Of a stretch of 64,000 nucleotides of DNA, positions 36,051 to 45,280 are shown in pieces. Below the pieces are notes generated by a model. That model did no database searches. It saw only the letters and a program-made list of their open reading frames with translations, and had not been told where the DNA came from. Within the stretch, counting starts at the first letter, position 1. Each line of letters begins with the position of its first letter. Position numbers and translations under genes: made by a program. The stretch comes from CBDCFT01 sp965216365 (GTDB lineage: Bacteria; Pseudomonadota; Gammaproteobacteria; Arenicellales; CBDCFT01). The DNA lies in assembly GCA_965216365.1 (NCBI GenBank), contig CBDCFT010000015.1, positions 283,111-347,110 on the forward strand, in the 5' to 3' direction.

Positions 36051-36304
36051 GCATGCGATTGTATAGCTACATCCCACTCAGGATTGTTAACCATTGTTAC
36101 ATGATCGCGTCGCCATGACGCGATCGTAACGATCGGCGTGGCTATGGTTGGCGATACGGCCTTTTTAGGTAACCCTACCTATGCAGATTTACCTAAGCAA
36201 ACAAACGAATATTCAGAATCAATTCAATTAGTTGTAATACTGATCAAGCGATAGAACATCGCTTTATGGATCGCACTAGGATGTGTGGTTTGGGGGAACC
36301 GGAA

Positions 36305-36348
36305 TGCGCGGACCTTTTAATGAGGGGGTATCTGATGAGGTCCGCGCA
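36305..36348 (+). promoter_or_regulatory. Long hairpin in the leader of the small-gene pair
   Basis: TGCGCGGACCT (36305-36315) and AGGTCCGCGCA (36338-36348) are perfect 11-bp inverted repeats around a 22-base loop containing GAGGGGGTATC. It sits about 80 bases before the ATG at 36426, with no T-tract, so it is not a terminator. It may be a structured leader or a protein-binding site. Confidence 0.5.
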
Positions 36349-36425
36349 AACCGTATAAATGACAACAGTTCCCTTCAAGCAATCATCCACGGTGGGTTAA
36401 CACAGTAACAAAAATGAGGTGAATC

Positions 36426-36617
36426 ATGAATAAACAAGTGGGTGTCAAGAAAGCAAAGGTTGTTCTGACCAACACATGCACGGGTCAGAAAAAAGTGATT
36501 GTCTTGCCAGACGATCATCCTATCGTAACGATGGCCGTGGAACATTTTTCCCGCACCCAAGGTGTTTCGGTGCGCCAAGTCGATATTCAGATTTCAGCGG
36601 TTCAATCCGATGCCTAA
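36426..36617 (+). CDS. Small protein of unknown function, paralogue of 35657-35932
   Basis: 63 residues starting at ATG, with GAGGTGAATC just before it as ribosome-binding site. Sequence begins MNKQVGVKKAKVVLTNTCTG and shares the HPIVTMAVEHFSRTQGVSVR pattern with the divergently encoded protein at 35657-35932. No transmembrane or signal segment. Its stop overlaps the start of the next gene by 8 bases, so the two are coupled. Function unknown. Confidence 0.7.
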   Translation: MNKQVGVKKAKVVLTNTCTGQKKVIVLPDDHPIVTMAVEHFSRTQGVSVRQVDIQISAVQSDA

Positions 36618-37062
36618 GTGCCCTCTTTATCAGTCGCAACCGAACGTCGACGACGACGCGCTAAACACGGATGCCGATTTGTTGCTGGGTGAGTCTTCGG
36701 GGTCAGCGCCATCCTGTCAACATCGAAGTGCATTACGCTCGTGCGCACCTGTGCCGGATTGCCGTGGTGAATTTACCCGTTGCGCGGTTCAATTCGATGA
36801 CCAACAATTGAGCAATTTTGTGGCAGACGAAATACGCGCGCGGCGGGTGGAGTTCATTTTCAACCCAGGTGATGATCATGGCGTTATCAAGATCGAGAAA
36901 GCCAGTTGGCCGGCGTTGGAATTAATACGCCGCTTTGGCAAACGTCAAACACAAGGCATAGAAACAATCCTGACAGTTAATAATAACCGATTTCAGTTTT
37001 CCGCGGACAATAAACCAGTATCTTTTGGCGATGCGATAGTATTTCCGCTGGACACGGTGTAG
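36610..37062 (+). CDS. Cysteine-containing protein of unknown function
   Basis: 150 residues from the ATG at 36610 (MPKCPLYQSQ), which overlaps the preceding small gene's stop; a longer start at 36562 would overlap much more. The N-terminal third has five cysteines (4, 36, 45, 51, 58) in a low-complexity, possibly metal-binding context. The C-terminal two thirds form a soluble alpha/beta sequence (VEFIFNPGDDHGVIKIEKAS, LTVNNNRFQFSADNKPVSFG). Not recognised as any family. Coupling with the 63-residue protein suggests they act together. Confidence 0.65.
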   Translation: MPKCPLYQSQPNVDDDALNTDADLLLGESSGSAPSCQHRSALRSCAPVPDCRGEFTRCAVQFDDQQLSNFVADEIRARRVEFIFNPGDDHGVIKIEKASWPALELIRRFGKRQTQGIETILTVNNNRFQFSADNKPVSFGDAIVFPLDTV

Positions 37063-37169
37063 CTTGCTGTTGAACGGACATCTAATTCCCACCTAGTATC
37101 ATAAGTGTGCAACATATTGCGCTGGATGAGTACTCTGTAAACTTAAACCCTCTTTGGTTAGATCTCGGT

Positions 37170-37346
37170 TTAGGCAATCCGGGTTAGTGTCTTCCCGTCT
37201 ATTCGATTCCATGATCCATTGACCACAAAGCGCATTTGCGAATCGTTGTCGTGAGGTTTAAATTCTAGATCGATTGATGCACCTCTTACGGTAAATATGT
37301 CCCTTTGTTTGGGTAACAAAACCGACTTTGTTTCAAGAGTAGACAT
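37170..37346 (-). CDS. Small ORF, 58 residues, unknown
   Basis: A minus-strand frame from ATG at 37346 to TAA at 37170 reads MSTLETKSVLLPKQRDIFTV, RGASIDLEFKPHDNDSQMRF, VVNGSWNRIDGKTLTRIA. The composition is that of a soluble beta-rich protein. It fills most of an otherwise empty gap and is convergent with the Cys-containing gene. The ribosome-binding site is weak and no homologue is known to me, so it is a candidate rather than a certain gene. Confidence 0.45.
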   Translation of the reverse strand: MSTLETKSVLLPKQRDIFTVRGASIDLEFKPHDNDSQMRFVVNGSWNRIDGKTLTRIA

Positions 37347-37491
37347 CAAGTCACTTTATGTTTTTTGTTGAGACAATTACCATTGATGTTACTTGTATAA
37401 AGCAGTGGTTATTTGAAGCCGGGTTGTGTTTGTATTTTGCCTGCATTATTTGGCCTAATGCAGTCGATATTCGTTTCTTCGCTGGCCAGTA

Positions 37492-39366
37492 TTGAATACA
37501 TTGTCAAAGCAAAGTCAATCACGTATCGGTGATGCCGAGTTAGCGCGCAAACTTTCCACCGAATTGGAAGGCGAAGTGTTATTCGACGCATTCTCGCGTG
37601 GCCGTTACAGCACCGACGCATCGATATATCAGATCGAGCCTATTGGTGTCGTCGTACCGGGAAATGATCAAGATGTGATACGCGCTATCCAGATTGCGAA
37701 AGAAGAGGGAGTGCCGGTACTACCGCGTGGTGGTGGGTCTTCACAAGTCGGCCAAACCGTCGGCGAGGCGCTGGTGATTGATGTAAGCAAGTATTTAAAC
37801 CAGGTTGTCGATATCGATGCGGATAGGCTACGCGCCACTGTGCAACCGGGTCTGGTGATGGATGAGTTCAATGCCGCATTAAAACCGCACAATGTGATGT
37901 TCGCAGTGGATATTTCCACCGGCAGTCGAGCCACCGTCGGTGGCATGGCGGGTAATAACAGTTGCGGAACGCGTTCGATTGTTTATGGGCCAATGCGTGA
38001 CAATGTGATCGCTATCGATGCGATTCTGGACGACGGCAGTGAAGCGCATTTTGGGCCGTTAAGCGCGGATTATGTTGCCAACCATGCTGTACCAACGTCG
38101 GAACGCATGCGGCAAATGACAAATACCCTGTTACAGCTTGGTCAACGTGAAGCGGCAGAAATAAAAAGCCGTTTTCCCAATCTCATGCGTCGAGTCGGCG
38201 GTTACAACATCGATGCGTTAACGCCGCAGCGCGATGACGGAAATAATCTTGCCCATCTTCTGGTCGGCTCTGAAGGTACGCTGGCTTTTTCAAAACAGAT
38301 TCATGTGCGCTTGCATCCGGTACCTGCGCACAAAGTGTTGGGCGTTTGTCATTTCCCGAGTTTTTATGAAGCCATGGATGCGACCCAGCATTTGGTTGAA
38401 CTTGGCCCCAGTGCGGTGGAACTGGTTGACCGCACTATGATCGACTTGTCCCGCGATATTCCATTATTTCGTTCGACCGTAGATCAATTTGTCAAAGGCG
38501 AACCCGCGGCATTGTTGTTAGTCGAGTTTGCCGGTGAAGATCGTGCGCAACAATTCACAAAGTTAAACCAGTTAAAAGAACGCATGAGTGATCTTGGGTT
38601 TAATAACGCTGTGGTCGAAGCGACGGATCCCGAATTTCAAACTGCCATCTGGGAAGTGCGTAAAGCTGGTCTGAATATCATGATGTCCATGAAAGGCGAC
38701 GGTAAACCGGTGTCTTTTATCGAAGACTGTGCCGTGCGCCTGCAAGACCTGGCCGAATACACCGACCGATTAACCAACGTATTTTGCAAACACGGCACGA
38801 CTGGAACCTGGTATGCCCATGCGTCGGTCGGATGTTTACATGTACGTCCGGTGTTAAATCTGAAACTGAAAGCGGACGCGAAAAAAATGCGCGCTATTGT
38901 CGAAGAAGCGTTTGCAATGGTGCGCGAGTACAAAGGTTCGCATTCCGGCGAACATGGCGATGGTTTGGCACGCTCGGAATTTCACGAGAACATGTTCGGA
39001 TCACGCATGATGACTAACTTCAAGAAAGTAAAGCCGTTGTTTGACCCAAATAACGTATTCAATCCGGGAAAGATTGTCGATGCACCGCGCATGGATGATC
39101 GAAATCTGTTTCGTTATAAACCTGGTTACAAGATAGAGCTGAAAGATACAAAACTCGACTGGTCGGAGTGGGGTGGTTTCGGCGGCGCGGTAGAAATGTG
39201 TAACAACAATGGTGCGTGCCGCAAGTTAGGCGCCGCGGTCATGTGTCCCTCATTCCGGGTAACAAATGACGAGAAAGACAGCACCCGTGGTCGCGCGAAC
39301 ACTTTGCGTCTGGCAATCTCCGGCCAGCTCGGCAAAGACGCACTAACCCGGATATTGCATGAGTAG
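37492..39366 (+). pseudogene. YdiJ/D-lactate dehydrogenase-like FAD and Fe-S oxidoreductase, 5' part (cut by IS)
   Basis: The N-terminal 618 codons encode an FAD-linked oxidase: PCMH-type FAD domain with LPRGGGSSQVGQTVGEALVI and GGMAGNNSCGTRSIVYGPMR, the FAD-oxidase C domain with HSGEHGDGLARSEF, and CNNNGACRKL of the first Fe-S motif. Coding is interrupted at 39346 by an IS, and the frame ends within it at 39366. The remainder resumes at 40967. Joining the two across one CTAA copy restores DALTSDAMAETM and a 979-residue protein, the usual size for YdiJ/Dld-type D-2-hydroxyacid dehydrogenases. Start appears to be TTG at 37492. Confidence 0.9.
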
Positions 39367-40966
39367 TGGAGTGTCAGGAGGAAAAGGCCTTGTTATGCAG
39401 GTTGAGTCGTTGAAAGGCCTATGTATTTTCAGATAGAGGTGTGAATTGGCATTTGTTCCACTCAATGTGATCGATTTTCAGGGGTGAATCGGCATTTTCT
39501 TTGTCCCAGGGCGAGCGATGTCCTGGCGTGATGCATCACGCCGTTGAAATGGAGATAACGGTCGATTATCCGGGTGCGAGTCGGTGGGCGACGAGGAAGA
39601 ATAAATGCTGATAGGGATAACGACTCGATAACAGAAAACGGACACGGCGGGTATTGCGCAGGATCACCGCACCGATCTTGAGCAGTTTCAATCGTAATGT
39701 GCCGACATAGGCACGGGCCAGTTCGGTGCCCTTGAGTGCCAACCGTCGAATGGCCTCCAACAAGGTGTAGGCCATCGAGGAGAGCAGTAAGCGAAACTGG
39801 TTCGGCCACCACGCGGAACAACTGGTGCGATCGGCAAACATATCCAGTTGTTGCTCCTTGATCCGGTTCTCCATGTCACCACGGGCACAGTACAACTTGT
39901 CGTACAGGTGTTGGACATCGCCGTGGAGGTTGGTCACCACGTAACGCGGATTGACCCCGTGCTGTGAGTACTCGATCTTGGCAATCACCCGCCTGGGATG
40001 ATCCCAGCTTGCGGCAGCGTAGTGCAGGTCGGTAAAGCAGCGCACTTTGTGCCCGCTCACGGCAAAGCACTCGGCGGCCTCACTCTGCAAATCTGCCGTC
40101 AGGGCGTTCAAACGCTTGTTTTTCGCCACGCCCACGATGTAGCCCACGCCATGACGCTCACACCACGATAGCATCCGCCAGCGACAAAACCCCGAATCGG
40201 CCCGAAAGACAATCTTCACCTTGGGCCACACCTGGCGCAGGCGTTTGACTAACAACGCCAAAATCGCCCACGCGTGCTTCGCCCCATCGATCTTGCTCGG
40301 ACGCAGATAACTGACTAACAATTGATCTCGGCAAAAAACATACAACGGCAGGAAACAGTAGTGGTCGTAATACCCGTGAAAAAATCGACCCTCCTGGCTC
40401 CCATACACCGCATCGTCGGTCGCATCACAGTCCAGCACTAAACGCTTCGGCGCGCGTTTGAACGATTCGATAAACTGCTCCACCAACACTTCGTGGATGC
40501 GCCAGGCACTGTCACGTTCCGACCGGTTCTCAAAACGGCATAACGTCGAAGGACTCGCTAGTTCCGTATCCCGATCCACTCCCGTCTGCATCGCTAAATC
40601 CTTGCGCAACGTGTCATGATCGTTCAAATCCTCATACCCCAGCGCCAACCCATATACCCGCTGGCGCAATAAACTCACCGCATCGTGCCCACAACTGGGC
40701 CTGACGGCGCGGATCGCTCAGTACTTTACTCACCGCTTCGCTTAACCCCAACACCCGATCCACTTGACGCAACAACAACACCCCACCATCGCTGCTGATG
40801 GCCCCTCCCTCAAAATCCGCCTCCACACAGCGCCTTTTACACACTGGAAATTCAAACGTCGTTTGGGTACATTGGGTCACGGCGAAGCCTCCTTTATTTC
40901 TTTTCTAGCAAATTGAATTATAAAGGATTTATAGGCTTCGCCTTTCTTATTCGTGAAATATCCAGG
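39347..40966 (-). mobile_element. IS1380-family insertion sequence, 1620 bp
   Basis: The left end begins CCCGGATATTGCATGA and the right end, on the opposite strand, CCTGGATATTTCACGA: imperfect terminal inverted repeats. The element is flanked by a direct repeat CTAA (39343-39346 and 40967-40970), the 4-bp target duplication expected for IS1380. It carries one transposase gene on the minus strand. Removing it with one CTAA copy restores the host reading frame exactly. Confidence 0.93.
39566..40880 (-). pseudogene. IS1380-family transposase, frameshifted
   Basis: The N-terminus (from ATG at 40880, MTQCTQTTFEFPVCK) and the main body lie in different frames. The switch is near 40688-40700, where RRQAQL should continue as GHDAVSLLRQRVYGLALGYE; a one-base shift separates them. 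The body retains the DDE-type residues in LDCDATDDAVYGSQ, FRADSGFCRWRML and GDMENRIKEQ. As written it gives no intact transposase, so the copy is probably immobile unless the shift is a sequencing error. Confidence 0.88.
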
Positions 40967-42055
40967 CTAACCAGTGACGCCATGGCGGAAACCATGAAAC
41001 TGTGTGTTGGTTGCAAAGGCTGTAAACGCGAGTGTCCGACCGGTGTCGACATGGCGAAGATGAAAACGGAATTTCTTTATCATTACCACAAGAAACACGG
41101 TTTGAGCTGGCACGACAAGTTGATCGCATACCTTCCGCGCTACTCGCCATTTGTCAGCCGGTTCAGTGGTATAGCCAATCTACGCAATCAATCAGCCTTG
41201 TTGCGGCAGGCAGGAGAGAAATATTTTGCTTTCAGTACGCGACGCAACTTACCTGAATGGAGCAAGAATTCATTTGTAGCGCGCACGGACTTTGATACTA
41301 ATCACGGTAAAGAGGTCGTCCTGTTCGCAGATACGTTTAACCGCTACTTTGAACCGGACAATTTGCATGCTGCGCTCAGCGTGCTGAACGCTGCCGGTTA
41401 TCGTGTGCGTCATGTAGCGGCTGCGGATAAAACCAATCGTCCCTTGTGTTGCGGGCGGACTTTTCTTGCTACTGGTTTGATCGATCAAGCACGTGTAGAA
41501 GCACGGCGTACATTCGATTCGCTGCAACCGTTTATTGAGAGGGGCGTTCCTGTGATCGGTTTGGAGCCTTCGTGTTTGCTCACCCTGAGAGATGAGTTTG
41601 CCAGTCTTATTCCACACGAGGTGGCACAAGCATTGTCGAATAAATCACTATTACTGGAAGAGTTCCTTGCCCGGGAGCATGCGCGAGGGGCATTGAATCT
41701 TGAATTGAAAGGATTAAACGGAAAACATGTATTGGTGCATGGACATTGTCATCAAAAAGCATTTGGCGTTATGAATGCGATGCACGAGACACTGGACATG
41801 GTTGAAGGTTTGAATGCAAACACCATCGAATCCAGTTGTTGCGGCATGGCAGGTGCTTTTGGTTACAACGCCGATACTTATGCTGTTTCAGTAAAAATGG
41901 GTGAATTGACACTCGCGCCTGCCGTACGCAACAGCGATGCCAACACAATCCTGGTAGCAAACGGCACCAGTTGCCGACAACAAATTAAAGACTTAACCGG
42001 TCGTGAAGCAATTCATTTAACCAAACTACTTTATATGGCGATCAACGATAACTAA
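40967..42055 (+). pseudogene. YdiJ/D-lactate dehydrogenase-like oxidoreductase, 3' part
   Basis: The C-terminal third of the gene interrupted at 39346. It carries a 4Fe-4S ferredoxin-like motif CVGCKGCKRECPTGVDMA and two CCG domains (LCCGRTFLATG and SSCCGMAGAFGYN), which bind the Fe-S clusters that take electrons from the FAD domain. An ATG at 40982 could start a separate polypeptide, but it would lack the FAD domain and is unlikely to be functional alone. Confidence 0.88.
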
Positions 42056-42120
42056 TTGCGGTGACCCGGAAAAACGTGGAACTTCATGTCAGTCGTAAAA
42101 AGTGAACGTGAGCCGTTACC

Positions 42121-42146
42121 AACCCTCCCCTTGGCGGGGGAGGGTT
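42121..42146. repeat. GC-rich hairpin repeat between genes
   Basis: AACCCTCCCC (42121-42130) and GGGGAGGGTT (42137-42146) form a perfect 10-bp stem with a 6-base loop, followed by AGGGAGGGGGTGAAC. The wording resembles a dispersed repeat common in proteobacterial intergenic DNA. It lies between convergent genes and may also help termination. Confidence 0.55.
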
Positions 42147-42272
42147 AGGGAGGGGGTGAACAATGGATGTTTCTTCAACAACTCGTTTGTCTCCTTCCCA
42201 CAAGAGGAAGGGGTAAAGATGTGCGCGATTGCATTGAATATTACAATTACCGCCGGGACCGACACTAACAAA

Positions 42273-44299
42273 TTATGTGAACGCAGCTACCTCAACCCGC
42301 GCATCGTTATAACACGCGCCGTGACACAGGTCAGCCAAATGCATCGGTGCCAGCGCGGACACGGTTTGACCGTTATCGCTGGTTTTAAACCACGCGCCTT
42401 TATATGAACACACAACTCCTGCTCGCACATCGTCGGTAATACGCAGTGGCATGTGGACTTCGCCGAGGTCATTCCACAATTTGACCTTTTGTCCTTCACT
42501 TAATCCACGTGCGTCGGCGTCGTCCGGATGCATTTCCAGCCAGGTTTCGTCACTATGGGTTAAACCACCGAATGTCGAAGTCGTGCGCAGGTTGGACGAT
42601 GGCGTCACCAGCCACAACGGATATTCTGACTGCAGCGCTTGATAAGATGGCAACGGCTGGCCGAACTCTTTATCCAGCGCATCGGATAAGATTTCAATTT
42701 TTCCACTCGGCGTCTTTGGAAAAACGTTTTTCATAAAGATGGCGTCTTCGCCATCGAACTGCATGGGTAGTGCGGTGTCGAGTGGCACCTTGGATGGTTG
42801 ATAACCCTGCATTCGTGGATCATCTGAATCGAATGCGTCATCCATCAGTTGTTCGTCACTCGCTTGAAACTCAGGCTCATCGAAACCAAATCGTGCAGCC
42901 AGGCGGCGAAATATTTCCGTGTTTGGTAGTGAATCTCCCACCGTCGGGATGACGGCGCGAGCGCGTTGCAGATAATGTTGCCCATAAGCCGGGTAGATGT
43001 CCGGATATTCGAAATGTGAAGATGCGGGTAATACGATATCTGCATAATCCACCGTGTCCGTGTGCACGATATCGCACACTACGGTAAACAAATCTTCCTG
43101 CACCAGCGCGCGTTTCATTACATTCTGATCAGGGTGCACGTTAACCGGATTGTGGTTGTATATAAAAACGCCTTTAATCGGCGGGTCAAGATTTTCATCT
43201 AACAGATCGCGCCCCAGGGTAACGATATTCAGGGTGCGCGTTTCCTTCGTCGGTAGATGCGCACCTTCAAGTTTTTCGCTGGTATGGGGAAACGCACGGC
43301 TGGCGCCCTGCACCAGTCCACCACCGCGTACACCGAACTTTCCGGCCAACGTGGGCAATGCATATACGGCTCGAAAACTGCTGCCGCCATTTCGATTGCG
43401 TTCAGCGCCATTGCCTGGACAGATCATGGCGGGTGATGCGTCTTTGTACCATTGCGCGAGCGTCTTAATGTCTTGTGCATCGATACCGCATTCCTCAGCA
43501 GCGCGTTCGGGTGAATATTGTCTGGCGCTTTCCATGAACTCGCTCGCACCCAAAACATGTTCGTCAATAAACGATTTATCCAACCCGTCGATACGTTCGA
43601 GTTCTGCCGCCAATGCCCAGGCCAACACCACATCAGTGCCGGGTTTTAATGCAAGATGCACATCCGCGTGCCGTGCAATGGGTATGGCCAGTGGATCGAT
43701 GACTACCAGCTTCGTGCCGGTGTTACAGGCTTCGGAAATTAACGGGCGCAAATGCAAGTTGGAAACGGTGACATTGTTGCCCCAAACAATAATCAGTTTG
43801 GAATGCACAACATCGTCGGGTCGTGATTGCGGCGACATTACCAAACATGGACGAATAAGCTGTCGCACGAATGCCACCACATAAGGAACTGCGTAGCAAC
43901 TGACTCGCACCGAGTTTGTTGAAAGAATCGCATGTCCATGGAACCGCCCGCCAACATGCCGTGTGGCCCGGCATAGTTCAGCGGAGCGATAGCTTCGGAA
44001 CCGTATTGTTCGATGATGTGAGTGAATCGGTCATGGATGGTATCGAATGCTTCGTCCCAGGAAATTTCTTTGAACTTGCCCGTTCCTTTCTCGCCCGCAC
44101 GTATTAACGGTGTGCGCAAACGTCCGGGGCCGTGTACGAACTCGGGATAATGCGTCACCTTGGCGCAGATACTGCCGCGCGTCAGCGGGTTGGCGAAGGA
44201 GCCGCGTACTTTTGTTACTTGACCATCCTCAACTTCCACCGACAGACTGCAGGTGTCGGGGCAATCTAAAGGGCAAACACTAGGATGAAGATGAGCCAT
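42273..44299 (-). pseudogene. Molybdopterin-dependent oxidoreductase, broken by two frameshifts
   Basis: The N-terminus (from ATG at 44299) has the [4Fe-4S] motif CPLDCPDTCS ... GSICAKV of the formate dehydrogenase/DMSO reductase superfamily. The frame changes near 43925 (after GSMDMRFF) into FNKLGASQLLRSSLCGGIRA, and again near 43845 into PDDVVHSKLIIVWGNNVTVS. It then reads cleanly to the end with NPVNVHPDQN and the molybdopterin-dinucleotide domain (GGLTHSDETWLEMHPDDADA). About 675 residues when rejoined. Substrate unknown. Both shifts lie within about 90 bases, so real decay or a local read error are both possible. Confidence 0.85.
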
Positions 44300-45280
44300 A
44301 TAGAAATGTAGGAGTTGCGTGTAGTTAAAAAGTTATATAGAGATCCGTGTATAGGATGTAATGAATAAGGCGGGAAAGCAATCCTTGCTATTTTGCAACG
44401 CAACATAGAACGGCGTAAGACGCAAGGCATGTGTCGCGGGCGATAATTCGCTAGTTTTGTAAAAAACTTTATCGAATCAAAAGAATAGATAAGTTTTGTT
44501 ATCAAATTTCAAATATTTTTATGATTCATGCTTATGATTGCACAATAGGTTTGACCTTAGTCTAATTTTCGGGGTAGTCTCGCAGTTGATAGAGATTAAG
44601 GTCGTATAATCAGGGGTAAAATAGCATACGGCACTAAAAGCTAGATCGGTCAAAGAACAAGACGACTAAAACCGATCATTGGAACTACAGGGGAAGTTCC
44701 TTGGGAAACATCGCTGTTGGGAGACAATCAGGAGGCACCGTGCTCGGCGTCGTTCGGGGTGGTTACGGTTGGCGTTTTCGTGGTCGCGAAAATGATCCTT
44801 CACGTTGTTTTACGTCAATTCACGCGCCTCACTTCACCAAGTTTAAGCGTAAAAGCGAAAGTAGTTTTCATTTCTTCTCTATCCCCTTTCAAATTTCCAG
44901 TCTAGCTAGTTGTATTTGTAAACACAGCATTCGTCCCAACGGCAATACCGTGCGGTTGGGAATTAGACGAAACAATAATTATAAACACGCGACATTCGAC
45001 GTTCCACAATTAATCCGAGAAAAGAATCTCAAGGTAGTTCGTCGTTAGAAATTAGTAACCCAAACTGTCGTGAACTGTTAGTTGAGCCACCCTCAACTAC
45101 CGACAAAGATCACAACACGAGTACAGATCAGTCAAGTCGAGATCGTCCCGCATTTGCATACCATGTGGATGCAAAAACAGATTTAGCGACGTCGGATGCT
45201 GGTGATGTTATCTCGCCTTCGTTAATTTAGTTAAATGCATTGGCTGTTAGTTATTGGATAGCAAAAAGGGGAAATAGAGT
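44300..45280. other. Long intergenic region with structured leader and degenerate coding traces
   Basis: 981 bases without a confident gene. Around 44644-44700 two adjacent inverted repeats occur (GATCGGT/ACCGATC and GGAACT/AGTTCC), followed by a strong AGGAGG four bases before a GTG at 44740. That GTG opens a basic 102-codon frame to 45048 with no recognisable family. A different frame, open 44985-45230 without a start codon, has a convincing Ser/Thr/Asp-rich protein composition (VEPPSTTDKDHNTSTDQSSR). Together they may be remains of an N-terminally anchored protein. The rest is AT-rich and holds the promoter region of the exported-protein operon. Confidence 0.4.

Noticed and set aside
36305..36348. 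Terminator in front of the small-gene pair
   Set aside because: No T-tract follows either arm and the loop is 22 bases long.
44740..45048. 102-codon basic ORF with AGGAGG before its GTG
   Set aside because: Composition is Arg/Lys/His/Phe-rich with no family; the neighbouring frame looks more protein-like. Kept only as part of the intergenic description.
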